DNA of 64,000 bases, from NCBI GenBank assembly GCA_000697355.1, contig JNEN01001262.1, positions 248,001 to 312,000 of the forward strand, in the 5' to 3' direction. The translations under genes were made by a program, and so were the position numbers. The notes below the pieces were generated by a model. It saw only the letters and a list, made by a program, of their open reading frames with translations, did no database searches and had not been told where the DNA came from. This DNA is from Syncephalastrum monosporum B8922. Taxonomy: Eukaryota > Mucoromycota > Mucoromycetes > Mucorales > Syncephalastraceae. Below, piece by piece: positions 32,035 through 42,544 of the stretch. Within the stretch, counting starts at the first letter, position 1; each line of letters starts with the position of its first letter.

Positions 32035-33051
32035 ATGCCATCTCCCATCGAGACATGGTACACTGAGATTCCTCCCATCACCCGCATCTACATTACAGCC
32101 TCTTGCTTGACTAGTCTTGCCGTCGTGAGTCTATATCATTGAAGTTATTCTGTGTGTTATTTATTCTATTTATGTGGACAAAAGCAACTCGGCTTCGTGC
32201 ATCCTCTCCAGCTCTGGCTTAATTATGACCGTGTCATTTATGGCTACCAGGTAAATATCAGTAAGATACCTATCGTCGTCAATTCATTGATAGCCGTATT
32301 CATCTTATCCATGTCATATTATCTCGATGCAAGTGGTGGCGATTGATCACCAACTTCCTCTACTTTGGCCCGCTGTCCATTGACTTCCTGTTCCATATAT
32401 TCTTCCTGTATGTACCTGATTATCTCATTGGATCACGTCTAATGCTTCTGATGCGTCGACAGAGCTCGATACTCCCGCATGATGGAAGAGGGGTTCTTTC
32501 GAAACAAGCCTGCTGACTATCTTTGGCTGCTTCTATTCTCCGGTATCGCGCTCATCGCCTGTTCTGTGAGTATATCTCGCTAAAAGAGAAACCAGAGAAA
32601 GAAAAAGCAGGGGCTTTTCTTCTCATGCTATAATCTTAGACCCTGGTACCATACGCTTACATGCCGTTTTTGGGCTCGCCGCTTGCTTTCACCATGGTGT
32701 ATATCTGGGCCCGGCGCAACCCATATGTGCGATTGAACTTCATGGGCCTCTTAACTTTCCATGCACCTCACCTTCCCTGGGTGCTTTTGGTCTTCTCATT
32801 TGTTCTCAGTGGTCAAATTCCTATCGGTGACATACTCGGTATCGCGGTCGGCCATATCTATTACTTTTTCGAGGATGTGTGGCCCCGCGAACCAGCCAGT
32901 GGCGGGCGACGCTGGCTCCAGACCCCTCGGTTACTGTAAGTGCACTTATGCCCCTGAATCACGTCATGCCTTGATATTGACCCTTATGATTAGGATATGG
33001 CTGGTGGGCGGTCGGACAACAGAAGAAGGCAATGTAGAGATCGATCAATGA
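32035..33051 (+). CDS. DER1: Derlin (Der1-like ER-associated degradation protein)
   Basis: About 230 residues in six or seven exons. The N-terminus [19 protein letters not shown] is a hallmark of Derlins, followed by [11 protein letters not shown], a WW-R start of TM2 ([12 protein letters not shown], which is the Derlin WR motif), [12 protein letters not shown], and a rhomboid-like core with [40 protein letters not shown] and RWLQTPRLL. Derlins are rhomboid pseudoproteases of the ER membrane that thin the bilayer and help retrotranslocate misfolded proteins with Hrd1 and Cdc48. Catalytic Ser/His of active rhomboids are absent, as expected. A short polar C-terminal tail ([10 protein letters not shown]) ends at TGA 33049-33051; no obvious SHP box is seen, so Cdc48 recruitment by this protein is uncertain. 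Start ATG 32035. Confidence 0.93.
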
Positions 33052-33296
33052 AATAAAAGACTTGCGAAAAAAAAAAACCGACGTTGCACAAAATTGGGGA
33101 CAAAAGGGAGGCGGAGATGTTTTGCATGCACGCTGTTTTTGACTTTTTCTCGCTTTCTGTGTTGCTCGGTGTACAAAATTGCTGTAGGGCTTTCCTTTTC
33201 CTTCTACTCTCCTTTTCCTTCCTCTCTTTTCTCATTATTTAAAATTTTTCTCTCTCTCTCTCTTTCACACTACATATGCTGTGACAATAACCCACC

Positions 33297-35155
33297 ATGG
33301 GGAACATCCTCTCAAACAAATCAGCAAACGAAATCGAAGGCGACCATAGCTGCCCCACGTGGTTGCACTTTGGTAGCCATAACGAACAGATACCCAAACA
33401 CCTAAGACCTATTCGCGCTTCTCGGAAGATGCAGAAAAAATATGAACAAGAACGTATGGCCCGAAGCGAACCCACCAAAGTCATTCACGAGGGCGATCAG
33501 AAAGAGCGAATGCAACGGATCATGCATCTTGCTCGCTTCGGCGGCGATACGAACGAAGAGCAACAAGAGCAACAAGAGCAAAAAAAGAGCAATAAGAGCA
33601 GCGAGCCTGTAAACTGTCCAACCGAGCTTGCCCTCGCTGGGCCTGGTCCCAAAGGCGCCTTTCGCTGGTATCGTGGTCGCCGCTACACTCAACTCACTGT
33701 ATGTCCCTTTATCTCTCTCACGCACTCACGCGCACGGCCCTCCAATTAACATCACGAAAACGAACAGGACAAATTATACCCCCTTCCCAATGACCAAACT
33801 GAGCAAGACCGACTCCGCGTACTTCACTACATTTTCCGCTGGGCTTTTGAAAGGTACACTTAAAAGGTCTGACACGAAATTTGATCTCAACCCATTTTGC
33901 AATTGGCTCCTTGTTTGGGTATAGTATGGTGCTCGCACCTGTCACAGCAGATTTGTTGAAAGGCATACATGTGCTATGTGTGGGGTAAGCTTTTTCCAGC
34001 TCAAGCTGATAGAACGAATAGGCTAATATAAAGTTTCGTGCCTGTGTTTCTTAAAATCATCTCCCTATGGTATAGAAATGGTCCTGGATTATGGGTATGT
34101 TGATCAAAAGCCGAAATTTGGGTCTTGTACTCATTAAATTGTTTCTTTTTTTTTTCTTTTTCATCAAGATTGGTCATCCGATCGTCGACCTTGCATTAGA
34201 CTATCCGGCATCCCAGTTCGCGGCTATCGATACTGCTGATCTGTTACCACCCGACCCGATGCAACAAGTGCAACACAAACTCACGACTGACCTGCACAAT
34301 ACCACCTTTACACCTGTTCATCCTGCGCTAGAGCCCGTCTCTCCGCTCGATGGCACTTCTTCATGCTCTCTTACCGTTTCTACGACGGACGACGATGACA
34401 GCAAAACCATCTCCCCACAAACACCTTCTTCTCTCTCCCCTGGTTCACCTCGGCGCGTATTTGAGAACCTGCACGGACATTTCCTTGATGTACAGCAGCA
34501 GCGTCTTCCGTTCCCCGACAACTCTTTCGATTTTACAATGCAGCACATGGCTTCCTTTTCCTACCGCCGTGATCGATGGCCTCAAATCCTCGACGAACTC
34601 GTCCGTGTAACGAAACCAGGTGGTTATATTCAACTTTTTGAGATCGACTATCAATCGCGCAAGCTTGGCCCTGAGGGCAAAGCCTGGCTGTTTGAACGTG
34701 AGTGACAGAACAGGATGGATTTTTTTTTCGGTGTTTCATTCGCAGAGATGACTGACATGCATTCCTTTGTAGTGATCAAGCATGTGCGCTCCAAACTCAA
34801 CATCGAACCCACCATTGCCCGGTATTTAGATAAGATGTTAGCCGCTGCCGGTTTGGTAGAAGTGGAAACCCGGCAAATTTCGATTCCTATTGGGGAGTGG
34901 GGCATGGATATGGGTGCGCTCTGGCAGCAAAACGTTGAGGAATTTTTGCGGGCTTCCGGTCCTGTCATCAGTAGTACCATGGCCATTTCCATGGAGGACT
35001 ACACCCGGCGATGCAACAGGCTTCTCAAGGAGCTACAATATACCAAGGCGTTTACCAATATCCACGCCGCTTGGGCCCGCAAGCCGTTGGACGGGCACGT
35101 GGAGACATCTTGGGACGAATGTCCGCCCTTTCAGCACGATAAGCAGCAGCATTGA
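33297..35155 (+). CDS. SAM-dependent methyltransferase with N-myristoylation signal
   Basis: About 480 residues in seven or so exons. It starts MGNILSNKS, which has Gly2 and Ser6 of a classic N-myristoylation site; the leader just upstream is a CT-rich tract. An N-terminal low-complexity stretch with EEQQEQQEQ follows, then a motif RWYRGRRYTQL, and the methyltransferase core: HVLCVG-NGPGLW (glycine-rich SAM motif I, on a separate 19-nt exon, 34076-34094), the acidic post-I strand QFAAIDTADLL, LPFPDNSFDFTMQHM (motif IV region) and ELVRVTKPGGYIQLFEIDY (motif V/VI). Many fungal proteins of this shape are LaeA-like or small-molecule methyltransferases. A Ser/Thr-rich insert of about 60 residues sits between the post-I and motif IV regions. 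Substrate is unknown. Confidence 0.8.
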
Positions 35156-36754
35156 GCAATCATATTATATACCACATCCTTGGCACCTCCCTAATAACTT
35201 TGGTAATCAACTTCGTAGATATCATTTTCTCACATGCAAACATATGATGCTCCCCCATCTTTTTTCTTCCTTCTTTCGTTCTTTTTAAAAGGGCAGCCGT
35301 TGATAGTCGGCTACGCTATATATTCGTTACCAATTTCTTAGATGGTATCGCGGCTAATTATTTCTGACCCCGATCAAGGACAATTTTTACGCCCTTTACC
35401 CGGTGCAATATACACCATTGACAGTCCATGAACATGACGTCAAATGTAGTAAAGCATACAATATTTATTTATAAAATGAGGGCGTCAGCTACACATGTAC
35501 GTTAATGAGGAGGTAAACAAGTCATTGACGCGCTTGAATGCGCTTGTATGTATAACTAGTCGATGCTAATTCGCTTCGATTGGCCAGTAATTACACCTGC
35601 CGAGCCTCGTCGCCACGATGGCTAATATGCCATAATGAAAGGGTTCTGGACCCGGCTTTTTTGATATGTACTATATACTGGTGCACAGCATCCCATTTGT
35701 TGTTCGTACATACGCACATACTCCTATGCTTTTGTATATAGGTGCAAGCATAGTACATACATGGGTATGTCGACGGTAGCATGCGTGTAGTCGCATTCAC
35801 TGTTTGTCGTATGAAAATAAGGGAGGAAGTGGAGACCCAAAAATGGAGAAGTCGGCATGAACACTGACGGCCAGATGACCATCAATGTTATACCTTACGT
35901 GCCCTAGATGTCAGGTGCGCAGAAATCATACGATCCCGCGTACAAAGTCTCTTTTCTCGGGCAAATACAAATAATTTTCCTTCGTCAGATAAAGTCCAAC
36001 TGGTCTTAGAACTTCGCCATGCATCAATAGATGAGGCACCGAACAAGGGTTTCCTGTAGCCGCATATCTCGCAGATGAGATTTGGTGGTTGGGTAGAAGG
36101 CACATACATTTTCGTAGTCGCGGATAGCATCTAGTCAAGTAGTCCCTTTTTTCTCAGTGATACTACGCGGACTTGGTCTTCGTCTCCACAGACGGTGTTA
36201 GCCTTTATTTAACGATCTTATTTGAGATACTGTCTAGGATAGATAAAGGGTTCATGAGCACGTCGATCTCTATCGCGGACATTCATATATCTGCTAGCAC
36301 AAAATCGAAAGCCGATGTATGTGGTGCATGTACCACGATGGGGGGCGGTGCTGTGTATACGTTCTCGAGTAGAAAAATAGAACAAGACGAGGCATGATTA
36401 TTGTAGCTACACAGGTAATTTGTCACCGTCTCTGGTTTGATATATCGTTATGTGCCTTTATATTCATGTGCTAGGCAATTATTGCTGCTATACGCATCTA
36501 CAATAGACGCGTGCAAACAGAGCGGTATTGTGCCATGATACAGAAAAATGTGCATGAGACGAAGCAGAAGCGGAGCGGGGGCAAAAAGCGACATTCCGAG
36601 AAGCACCTTCCGTGTAACCGGCAATGTCGTCTATTCTGGTGAGCTCGTTTTTCCCTGTCCGCTGGGTAGGCCATAAGACAGGACACAGACGAAAGGCTGG
36701 GCTGTGTCCCCTTACGTAGCTTCCATTCCCCCCTTTCCCTTTCTTATCTCCAAT
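35156..36754. other. Intergenic, about 1.6 kb
   Basis: AT-rich with only short, unsupported frames, including one on the minus strand at 35888-36130 whose composition is unremarkable. No RNA gene or repeat was identified. The last bases before 36755 are CT-rich, as before other starts. Confidence 0.5.
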
Positions 36755-37581
36755 ATGCTGTCGGGGTCGTCACCCGGAACCCGCAGCGACAGCAGCAGCC
36801 GAAAGCACCGCGACAACAACAGAAAGGTCGTTCAAAATAAATCTGAAAACGACGATGGTGTCACACCACCGACCCAAACTGAACTCGATCTCGTAAGGAC
36901 AAGCTGGGAGCGTGTCTCCCAGATCCGACGCGTTGAAGACGACGTTGCCATTTCCCCTTCGCATGCCTTCGGATTGGCCTTTTACGACGCCCTGTTTGAG
37001 GCGCACCCGGAACTCAGGGCGCTGTTTAGCAACATCTTCCAACAGGCACGGGCATTAACGGGCATGATCTCCTACATTGCACGGGCACCCGCGCTCACAG
37101 CAGACAAGCAGAATAATCAAAAGGTGCCAACCCTTCGTGAGCTGAACCAGTTGCGGCGCGAGGGACAGGCCGAAGAAGAGAGCGCCGACCCGGAGTGGCT
37201 CGTCGATAAACTGAGAGAACTGGGGGCGCGTCATTATTTTTACAACGTGAAGCCAGAACAGCTTGCCTACGTGGGCCCTGCATTTGTAACTGCTCTTCAG
37301 GTCCGCCTTGGCGACGAGTATGAGCCCCGCCTGGGTGACGCCTGGCTGAGTGTAAGTCTATTTGTTTCCTCTGGATGAAACATAACAGACATTCTTATTG
37401 TTGTTGTTGTCCCGTTCGTTAGCCTATAATAATTAATCTTACACTTTAATCTTATCATCTTGAATAGGCACACGCATATGCAGCTTATCACATGCGTGTT
37501 GGACTGGAATCCCAGCTGGCCTGGCAAACAAGCGCAGCGTCTCAACAACGGCGGCACAAGGCCAACTGCGTCCTGCAATGA
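36755..37581 (+). CDS. Single-domain globin with long insertion between E and F helices
   Basis: 236 residues in two exons. The first 40 residues are Ser/Arg/Asn-rich and disordered. The globin runs from TELDLVRTSWERV (A helix) through FGLAFYDALFEAHPELRALF (B/C, with CD1-type Phe at residue 91), a Gln-containing E helix (FQQARALTGMISYIA), an F helix with RELGARHYFYNVKPEQLAYVG whose His160 is the expected heme-proximal ligand, and G/H helices with VTALQVRLGDEYEPRLGDAW and AHAYAAYHM. Between E and F lies an extra charged stretch of about 35 residues. A Gln at E7 is common in bacterial-type globins (flavohemoglobin heads); no FAD/NAD domain follows here. Probable role is oxygen or NO chemistry, or sensing. 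Stop TGA 37579-37581. The next gene is a redox bZIP factor in the same orientation 181 bp away. Confidence 0.85.
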
Positions 37582-37762
37582 GTGCGGGTTTCTATAGCGG
37601 AGTTGCTTTTTTTTTTTTTTTTGTTGCGCAGCAATTGGCACTCTGCGAAACCCCCACTTAATCATAGTACAGAGCATTCTTCACTATTCGCACACATTCG
37701 CACACACACATATCATCGTACATAGTACCATAACATTTTACATACATACATACTTCTTTAAA

Positions 37763-38989
37763 ATGCATTCATCACCCAACACCAAGTTACAGCATTCTCC
37801 ATTCCGACCTATTGCTCCGTCTGCTTCCACTCCTTCCAAATCCATTCTTCCCGCTCTCATTCGGCCATCCACCGAAAATGAGCTGGGTCATGCTAGTAAG
37901 CGGATAATAGCGTTTTCTCCTAGGAGTCACCCTGCTAACTCTTTGAAAGACAGCACACTCTCAGGTAGGCTAAAGTGCGCTTATTCAAGGGGTTCTAAAG
38001 TGTAACCGTCCCAGCAGCAAACCGGAAGCGAAGCATTTCACCATCAGATACCCTCAAGGACCAGGTACGATAAGACATACGAGCACGTTTGGCTGCATGA
38101 CGACACAGAGTCTCACGCCAAGGAGAGAAAAAGAAAAAAGAAGCGCCCCGATCTCTAACTCCCCCGCGTGCACAATCTTTAGGCCCTCACGTCGGAACAA
38201 AGACAACGACGTAAAGACCAGAACAGAGCAGCTCAGCGAGCATTTCGAGAACGCAAAGAACGTTACGTCAAAGAACTCGAAACGAAGATGAAGGAGATGG
38301 AAGAAGCGCACGCTCTTGCCCTGCAAGACGTACAACAGGAAAACCAGCGTCTACGCGACGCTATGGCAAAGATGCAGGCTGAAATGAAGACTATGCGGAA
38401 GAGACGCACAGAAGACGACGACGATAAACTCGGTGCGTCTCACTCGGACGAGAGTACAGACGAGGATGAGCATACGGTCAAAGTCGAGCCAGAAGAGCGA
38501 GCCGTGAAGAAGATGATGCGTGTGCCATCTTCTGCTGTGGCATGCATACGTGACAAGGATGGCGTATCATTCTGTGAGCGACTCAAAGAGGAGGTGTGTT
38601 CGTCTGCATATGCACAACTTTTGTCAGAGCCGCTCTTTGACGCATCTGGGGTCCTGAATTCCTCGGTAACACAACGACCAGTACCCATCGTAACAGACCA
38701 TGTCCCTGCTGAGGATGACGGGAAAGACAAACGGCATGACTTTGACTGGTTTATGGAGGCCTTTGCGGATGAGCCTTTGCAGCCCGCCGTCCACCACGAG
38801 ATAAAACTAGTGCCGTGCTCGCAGGTCTGGGCCCGTGTTTCGGAACATCCTCGGTTCGATGAATTTGACCTAGACGCTCTCTGTGACGAGCTCAAAAAGA
38901 AAGCAAAGTGCTCAAATGACGGACCGGTGCTCGAGGAAGACGAACTTGAGGAGGTGCTTCGAAAGATGGAAGCTGCAACCATGCGGTGA
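37763..38989 (+). CDS. PAP1: AP-1/Pap1-like redox-sensing bZIP transcription factor
   Basis: About 350 residues in three exons. After an N-terminal Ser/Pro region, the basic region RAAQRAFRERKERYVKELE and a leucine-zipper-type helix follow (38183-38400). An n-CRD is visible near 38542-38605 (ACIRDKDGVSFCERLKEEVCSS) and a c-CRD near 38811-38935 with VPCSQVWARVSEH, LDALCDELKKKAKCS and GPVLEEDE. The c-CRD carries the nuclear export segment LDALCDEL. In Yap1 and Pap1, disulfides between the two cysteine-rich domains hide this export signal, so the factor enters the nucleus on peroxide. Both CRDs keep three Cys each here. The target would be TTA(G/C)TAA-type sites of antioxidant genes. The gene lies directly downstream of the globin. 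Start ATG 37763, stop TGA 38987-38989. Confidence 0.9.
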
Positions 38990-39129
38990 CAATAAAAGAA
39001 GTTTCATATATAAACAATGCAATCCCTATACGGATCCGCTTGGATTGCCTAAAAAAAAGGATAGGCCCTTTGCATGCGGTGTTTTCTTTCGTCTTGCATG
39101 CGTCACACTCACACCACCCGTTGTGTACA

Positions 39130-39137
39130 TATATAAA
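39130..39137 (+). promoter_or_regulatory. TATA box upstream of the proline-rich protein gene
   Basis: TATATAAA lies 129 bases before the ATG of the proline-rich gene. Position and sequence fit a fungal core promoter. Confidence 0.5.
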
Positions 39138-39266
39138 GCACACAAGAGTCTTACCCGCATTCCAAAAAAAAAGAAAAAAGAAAAAAGACTTTGTCCTCCC
39201 CACTGCGTCGTATCCCGCCCTTACCCTCATTATTACCATTCACACGCATTTGCGCTAAACGAACAC

Positions 39267-40184
39267 ATGAGCGCTACGGCTTCGTCTCCACATGTACCGG
39301 CCAAGAAACGATATGCAGACAAGGTGTCGCAGACAGCGACAGCCAGAGGCCGACGGTCAGCGTCACCAGGAACCACTCCATCGACTCCTCGCACACCACC
39401 GTTACAGCCGGCTTGGTATATGACACAGCAGCAGCAGCAGCAGCAGCAGCAAGCTTATTATCCTTGGTTCTTCTATTCCCCGCCGCCTCCGCCATTGGCG
39501 CCATATCACAATCAGCCGCCGCAATACCCGCAACACCTGCCACATTATCCTCAACCGATGATGATGTGGACGCCCCCTAGCTTGCCACACCGACAATCCA
39601 GCCGTCCTGCTCCTGCTCCTTCTTCTCCTCCGCCGCTCTCCACCTCGTGTTTTCCGGCACCCCCGCCTTCACCGCCAGCTTCCTCTGGCAGGCGGTCACC
39701 AAGGCAAAAGTTGCATATGGACCTTACTGAAAATGACCAGGACGACACGATCCCGCTCGCCATGCTTGCACACAAACTACACAGTCCGCCGCCCTCACCG
39801 GCGGCTTCTGTCCCCCACGCTAAACAAAGCCATCGCCGTCGGCCAGGCCCTGGTAGCGTCAGTAGCCATGGGAGCCGTCCTGCGAGTCGAAATAAGATGA
39901 TGCCTTCGCCAGGAGGTAGCCGACCCTCCTCCCCTTCTCATTCGTATGGTGCCCGTTCGCATGCATACGGTCGTGCGCACCCTCCATCCGCACCACCACC
40001 ACCTATACCACCGCCCAATCTCACACCTGTTGCTCGATCGGCCTCGGTCCCGACTCGAGAAACGAAACATACATCCTGCAGCTCCGACACGTCAGAAAAA
40101 GGCTCTGAGAAAAAGCCGTCTAGTATCATGTCCAAAGCAAAACGCTTCTTTGGCATTCGTAGACGGACATCTGCTCCGACCTGA
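39267..40184 (+). CDS. Proline/serine-rich disordered protein with basic C-terminus
   Basis: Intronless, 305 residues from ATG 39267-39269. The frame extends further upstream but that part is not preceded by an in-frame ATG in promoter context. The protein is very low complexity: a polyQ run of about 9, PYHNQPPQYPQHLPHYPQP-type repeats, several runs of Pro, then Ser/Pro/Arg stretches and a short conserved-looking tail MSKAKRFFGIRRRTSAPT. A possible SH3/WW-binding or actin-cytoskeleton role would be guesswork. The KRFFGIRRR tail is basic and hydrophobic and could contact membranes. The Ser-rich middle with RPASRNK and RSASVP offers kinase sites. I recognise no family. Confidence 0.65.
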   Translation: MSATASSPHVPAKKRYADKVSQTATARGRRSASPGTTPSTPRTPPLQPAWYMTQQQQQQQQQAYYPWFFYSPPPPPLAPYHNQPPQYPQHLPHYPQPMMMWTPPSLPHRQSSRPAPAPSSPPPLSTSCFPAPPPSPPASSGRRSPRQKLHMDLTENDQDDTIPLAMLAHKLHSPPPSPAASVPHAKQSHRRRPGPGSVSSHGSRPASRNKMMPSPGGSRPSSPSHSYGARSHAYGRAHPPSAPPPPIPPPNLTPVARSASVPTRETKHTSCSSDTSEKGSEKKPSSIMSKAKRFFGIRRRTSAPT

Positions 40185-40736
40185 AAAAAACTTGTGTTGT
40201 ATCCTTCTACTTTTCTGTCTTTTTTAGCCTCTTTTGTTCGGGATCGTCAAATATAGCATTAAAACATCCATATTCGGTTGACACTTCACATGGTGGGGGA
40301 GAGGAATTGATGGTACCATCAAAAAATTGATATATAAATAAAATCAGGGAGGACCCAAGTGGTGTTGGGGGGTGGAGTCAGTTTCTGATTTAGCTTGATG
40401 TTTTAGCGCAGCTTGGCAAGTCATTAAGGTGTCACCAAAGCTGATGAATTTTTCCCAATAAGGCTTCCTTTCATATATCTGCTCTTGAGAAGAATAAAAA
40501 AATGCCCGCGCTATTGCACACAACGGCATACTCATATACGGGACGTAGATCATTAAAACAAACTTTCTGCTTTAAAAATATTGCTAGCTAAGTAGCTTCA
40601 TCTTACTTCCTTTCTTTTTTCTTTTCTTTCAACCACCCACCCTCACGCTCTCTCTCTCTCTCTCCTCCATCCCTTCCTCACACTTCTCCACCCTTCCCTT
40701 TCCTTTTCGCTTTTTCCCCCCTTGTACACGTAAAGA
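40185..40736. other. Intergenic: 3' flank and promoter of secreted glycoprotein gene
   Basis: The last 130 bases form a long C/T-rich tract (CT repeats near 40650) before the ATG. No gene. Confidence 0.6.
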
Positions 40737-42271
40737 ATGATGCTACCACTCACCAAAACAATGGTCGCAGCTGCGGCGGCTTTGCTGCTGGGAGGCAATG
40801 CCGTCATGAGTGCGCCTACCAACACCGCCTTCCCGACCGGTGCCCCTGCGGCTGCTGCCTCGGCGAGCGGTAGCGCTTCTGCTGGTGCCTCTGCTGCTGC
40901 CAAACCATCAAAGGCTGCAGGAAACAGTGATGCTGCCTTCACCAACTCGACCACGCCTCAGGTTCAGATCTCGAGCGACACCGACTTCTGCTTGTTCATG
41001 ACCCCTCAGCCTGGACTCGAGGTGGCGACCAACGAAGAGAACGGCATTCCTTTCTGTACGAACGCCAACAGCGTGCCCAATGCCAAATCTTTCCCCGAGG
41101 GCTTCATCACAACCGCTCACTACGAGCAGAGCACTACCTATGTGCAAGTGACGGGTTTCTTTGACCATACAAAGTACGGCTACGCTGATGATGATGGCGG
41201 CGGTCAGTACGACAGCCATGGCAACGGCAAGCCCATTGCGGCCTCCTGTGTTGGTTATCCTTACTTTGTAAGTATCTATCGTAACGCTTTTGACAACAAT
41301 GGATTTAATTTAACTCATACTTTTTTCATTTCATTTTTCAAATATAGGTGTCCCTGCTCGAACCCGCCAATAACCGTTTCTGTATCCGCTGTTGCCAGCA
41401 AGAGGACGATTGTCCCGCTGGTCGCTCGCAGTACGGTTGCTTGCGCGTCATTCCTGGCGACTATACCCAGGGCCCAAGCTCGTTCGACAATGATCAGGCC
41501 GCGGGTGTCCTCAACAAGGTCATGCAGGACTTCCCCACCTACGGCCAATCGATTCAGCAACAGGGCGAGCTGGACGAGCTTCAGCAGGCCGTTGCTGCCA
41601 ACACGTCGGCGGTCCAGGTCCAGCGCGGTTTCTCCAACTTCAACCGGGGCTTGGCTGATCAGAACCCCAACGCTCAGCAGGACTTGACCCAGCTCACCGA
41701 CTTCACTGGCAACTTCTCGTCTGTGGCTCAGTGGACTCAGTTTGTGCAACTTCTTAAAGATACGATCAACGGTGGCTCTGCCACCAATGACCAGCCCAGC
41801 GCTGGTGCTGGTGGTGCCCAGTCTTCCGCTGCCGCTCCCTCTGACGCCCAGTCTTCCGATGCCACTCCCTCTGATGCCCAGCCCTCCGACGCTGCTGCTT
41901 CTGACGCTGCTCCCTCTGACGCTGCTGCTTCTGATGCCCAACCTTCTGACGCTCAGGCTTCTGATGCTCAACCTTCTGACGCTCAGGCTTCTGATGCCCA
42001 GCCTTCTGATGCTGCTGCTTCTGATGCCCAACCTTCTGACGCTCAGGCTTCGAATGCTGCTCCTTCTGCGGACCCTGCTGGTGGTGCGCCTGCCGCCTCG
42101 TCGCCTGCCCCTGGCGCTCAGGATCCTGCCACGCAACAACAGCCGCAACAGCAACAGCAACAGCCGCAACAACAGCAGCCGCAGCCGCAGCAGCAGCAAC
42201 AGCAGCAACAGCAGCAACAGCCGGCTGCACCTGCACCCGCTGCTGGTGCCGCCGCCGCTCCTCCCCAATAA
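40737..42271 (+). CDS. Secreted MAG-like glycoprotein with SDA-repeat tail
   Basis: Two exons, about 480 residues. A signal peptide (MVAAAAALLLGGNAVMSA within the first 25 residues) precedes an Ala/Ser/Lys linker. The conserved Cys-containing domain then runs through DTDFCLFMTPQPGLEVATNE, GIPFCTNANSVP, ASCVGYPYF, RFCIRCCQQEDDCPAGRSQYGC and RVIPGDY. This domain order is that of fungal proteins annotated as macrophage-activating glycoproteins in Mucorales and basidiomycetes; this assignment is from recalled motif similarity. Roughly 45 SDA-type tripeptide or pentapeptide units and a polyQ/Pro/Ala end follow, giving a highly O-glycosylatable stalk. It is likely cell-wall associated or secreted. 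It ends in AAAAPPQ with no GPI signal. Start ATG 40737, directly preceded by a CT tract. Function beyond the family name is unknown. Confidence 0.75.
41840..42062 (+). repeat. Tandem 15-base repeat encoding SDAQP/SDAQA units
   Basis: An in-frame array of near-identical TCTGATGCTCAACCT-type units within the glycoprotein gene, encoding SDA followed by variable Gln/Ala/Pro pairs. The array looks recently amplified, since neighbouring units differ at silent sites only in part. Confidence 0.8.
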
Positions 42272-42544
42272 CCTTGTTCACTCCTTATATTAATGTTGTA
42301 ATCCCATATATAAAATAAAATACGCTCTGTTTGATGTTCCATAAGGAGGGTAACCTTTTTTTCGTTTAATTAGGAGTAAAATATGGTGTGTAAGAGTGAC
42401 AAAAGTGTGGAAGTGTGTTGTAATATGCATGCGTTACATGTGTGTAATGTTTGTGGTGTGAGAGTGCGCGAGTGCGAAGGTCTCGTTAAAACAGGCAAGT
42501 AATGTGGAATGGGATGGGAGGTTTTTAGCCGTAATAAGAGATGT

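Noticed and set aside
35888..36138. Minus-strand frames in the 1.6-kb gap (CEICGYRKP motif)
   Set aside because: A single CxxC is too weak; two overlapping frames have no splice or start context.
42118..42342. Poly-Cys frame on the minus strand
   Set aside because: Antisense reading of the polyQ/SDA repeats of the secreted glycoprotein.
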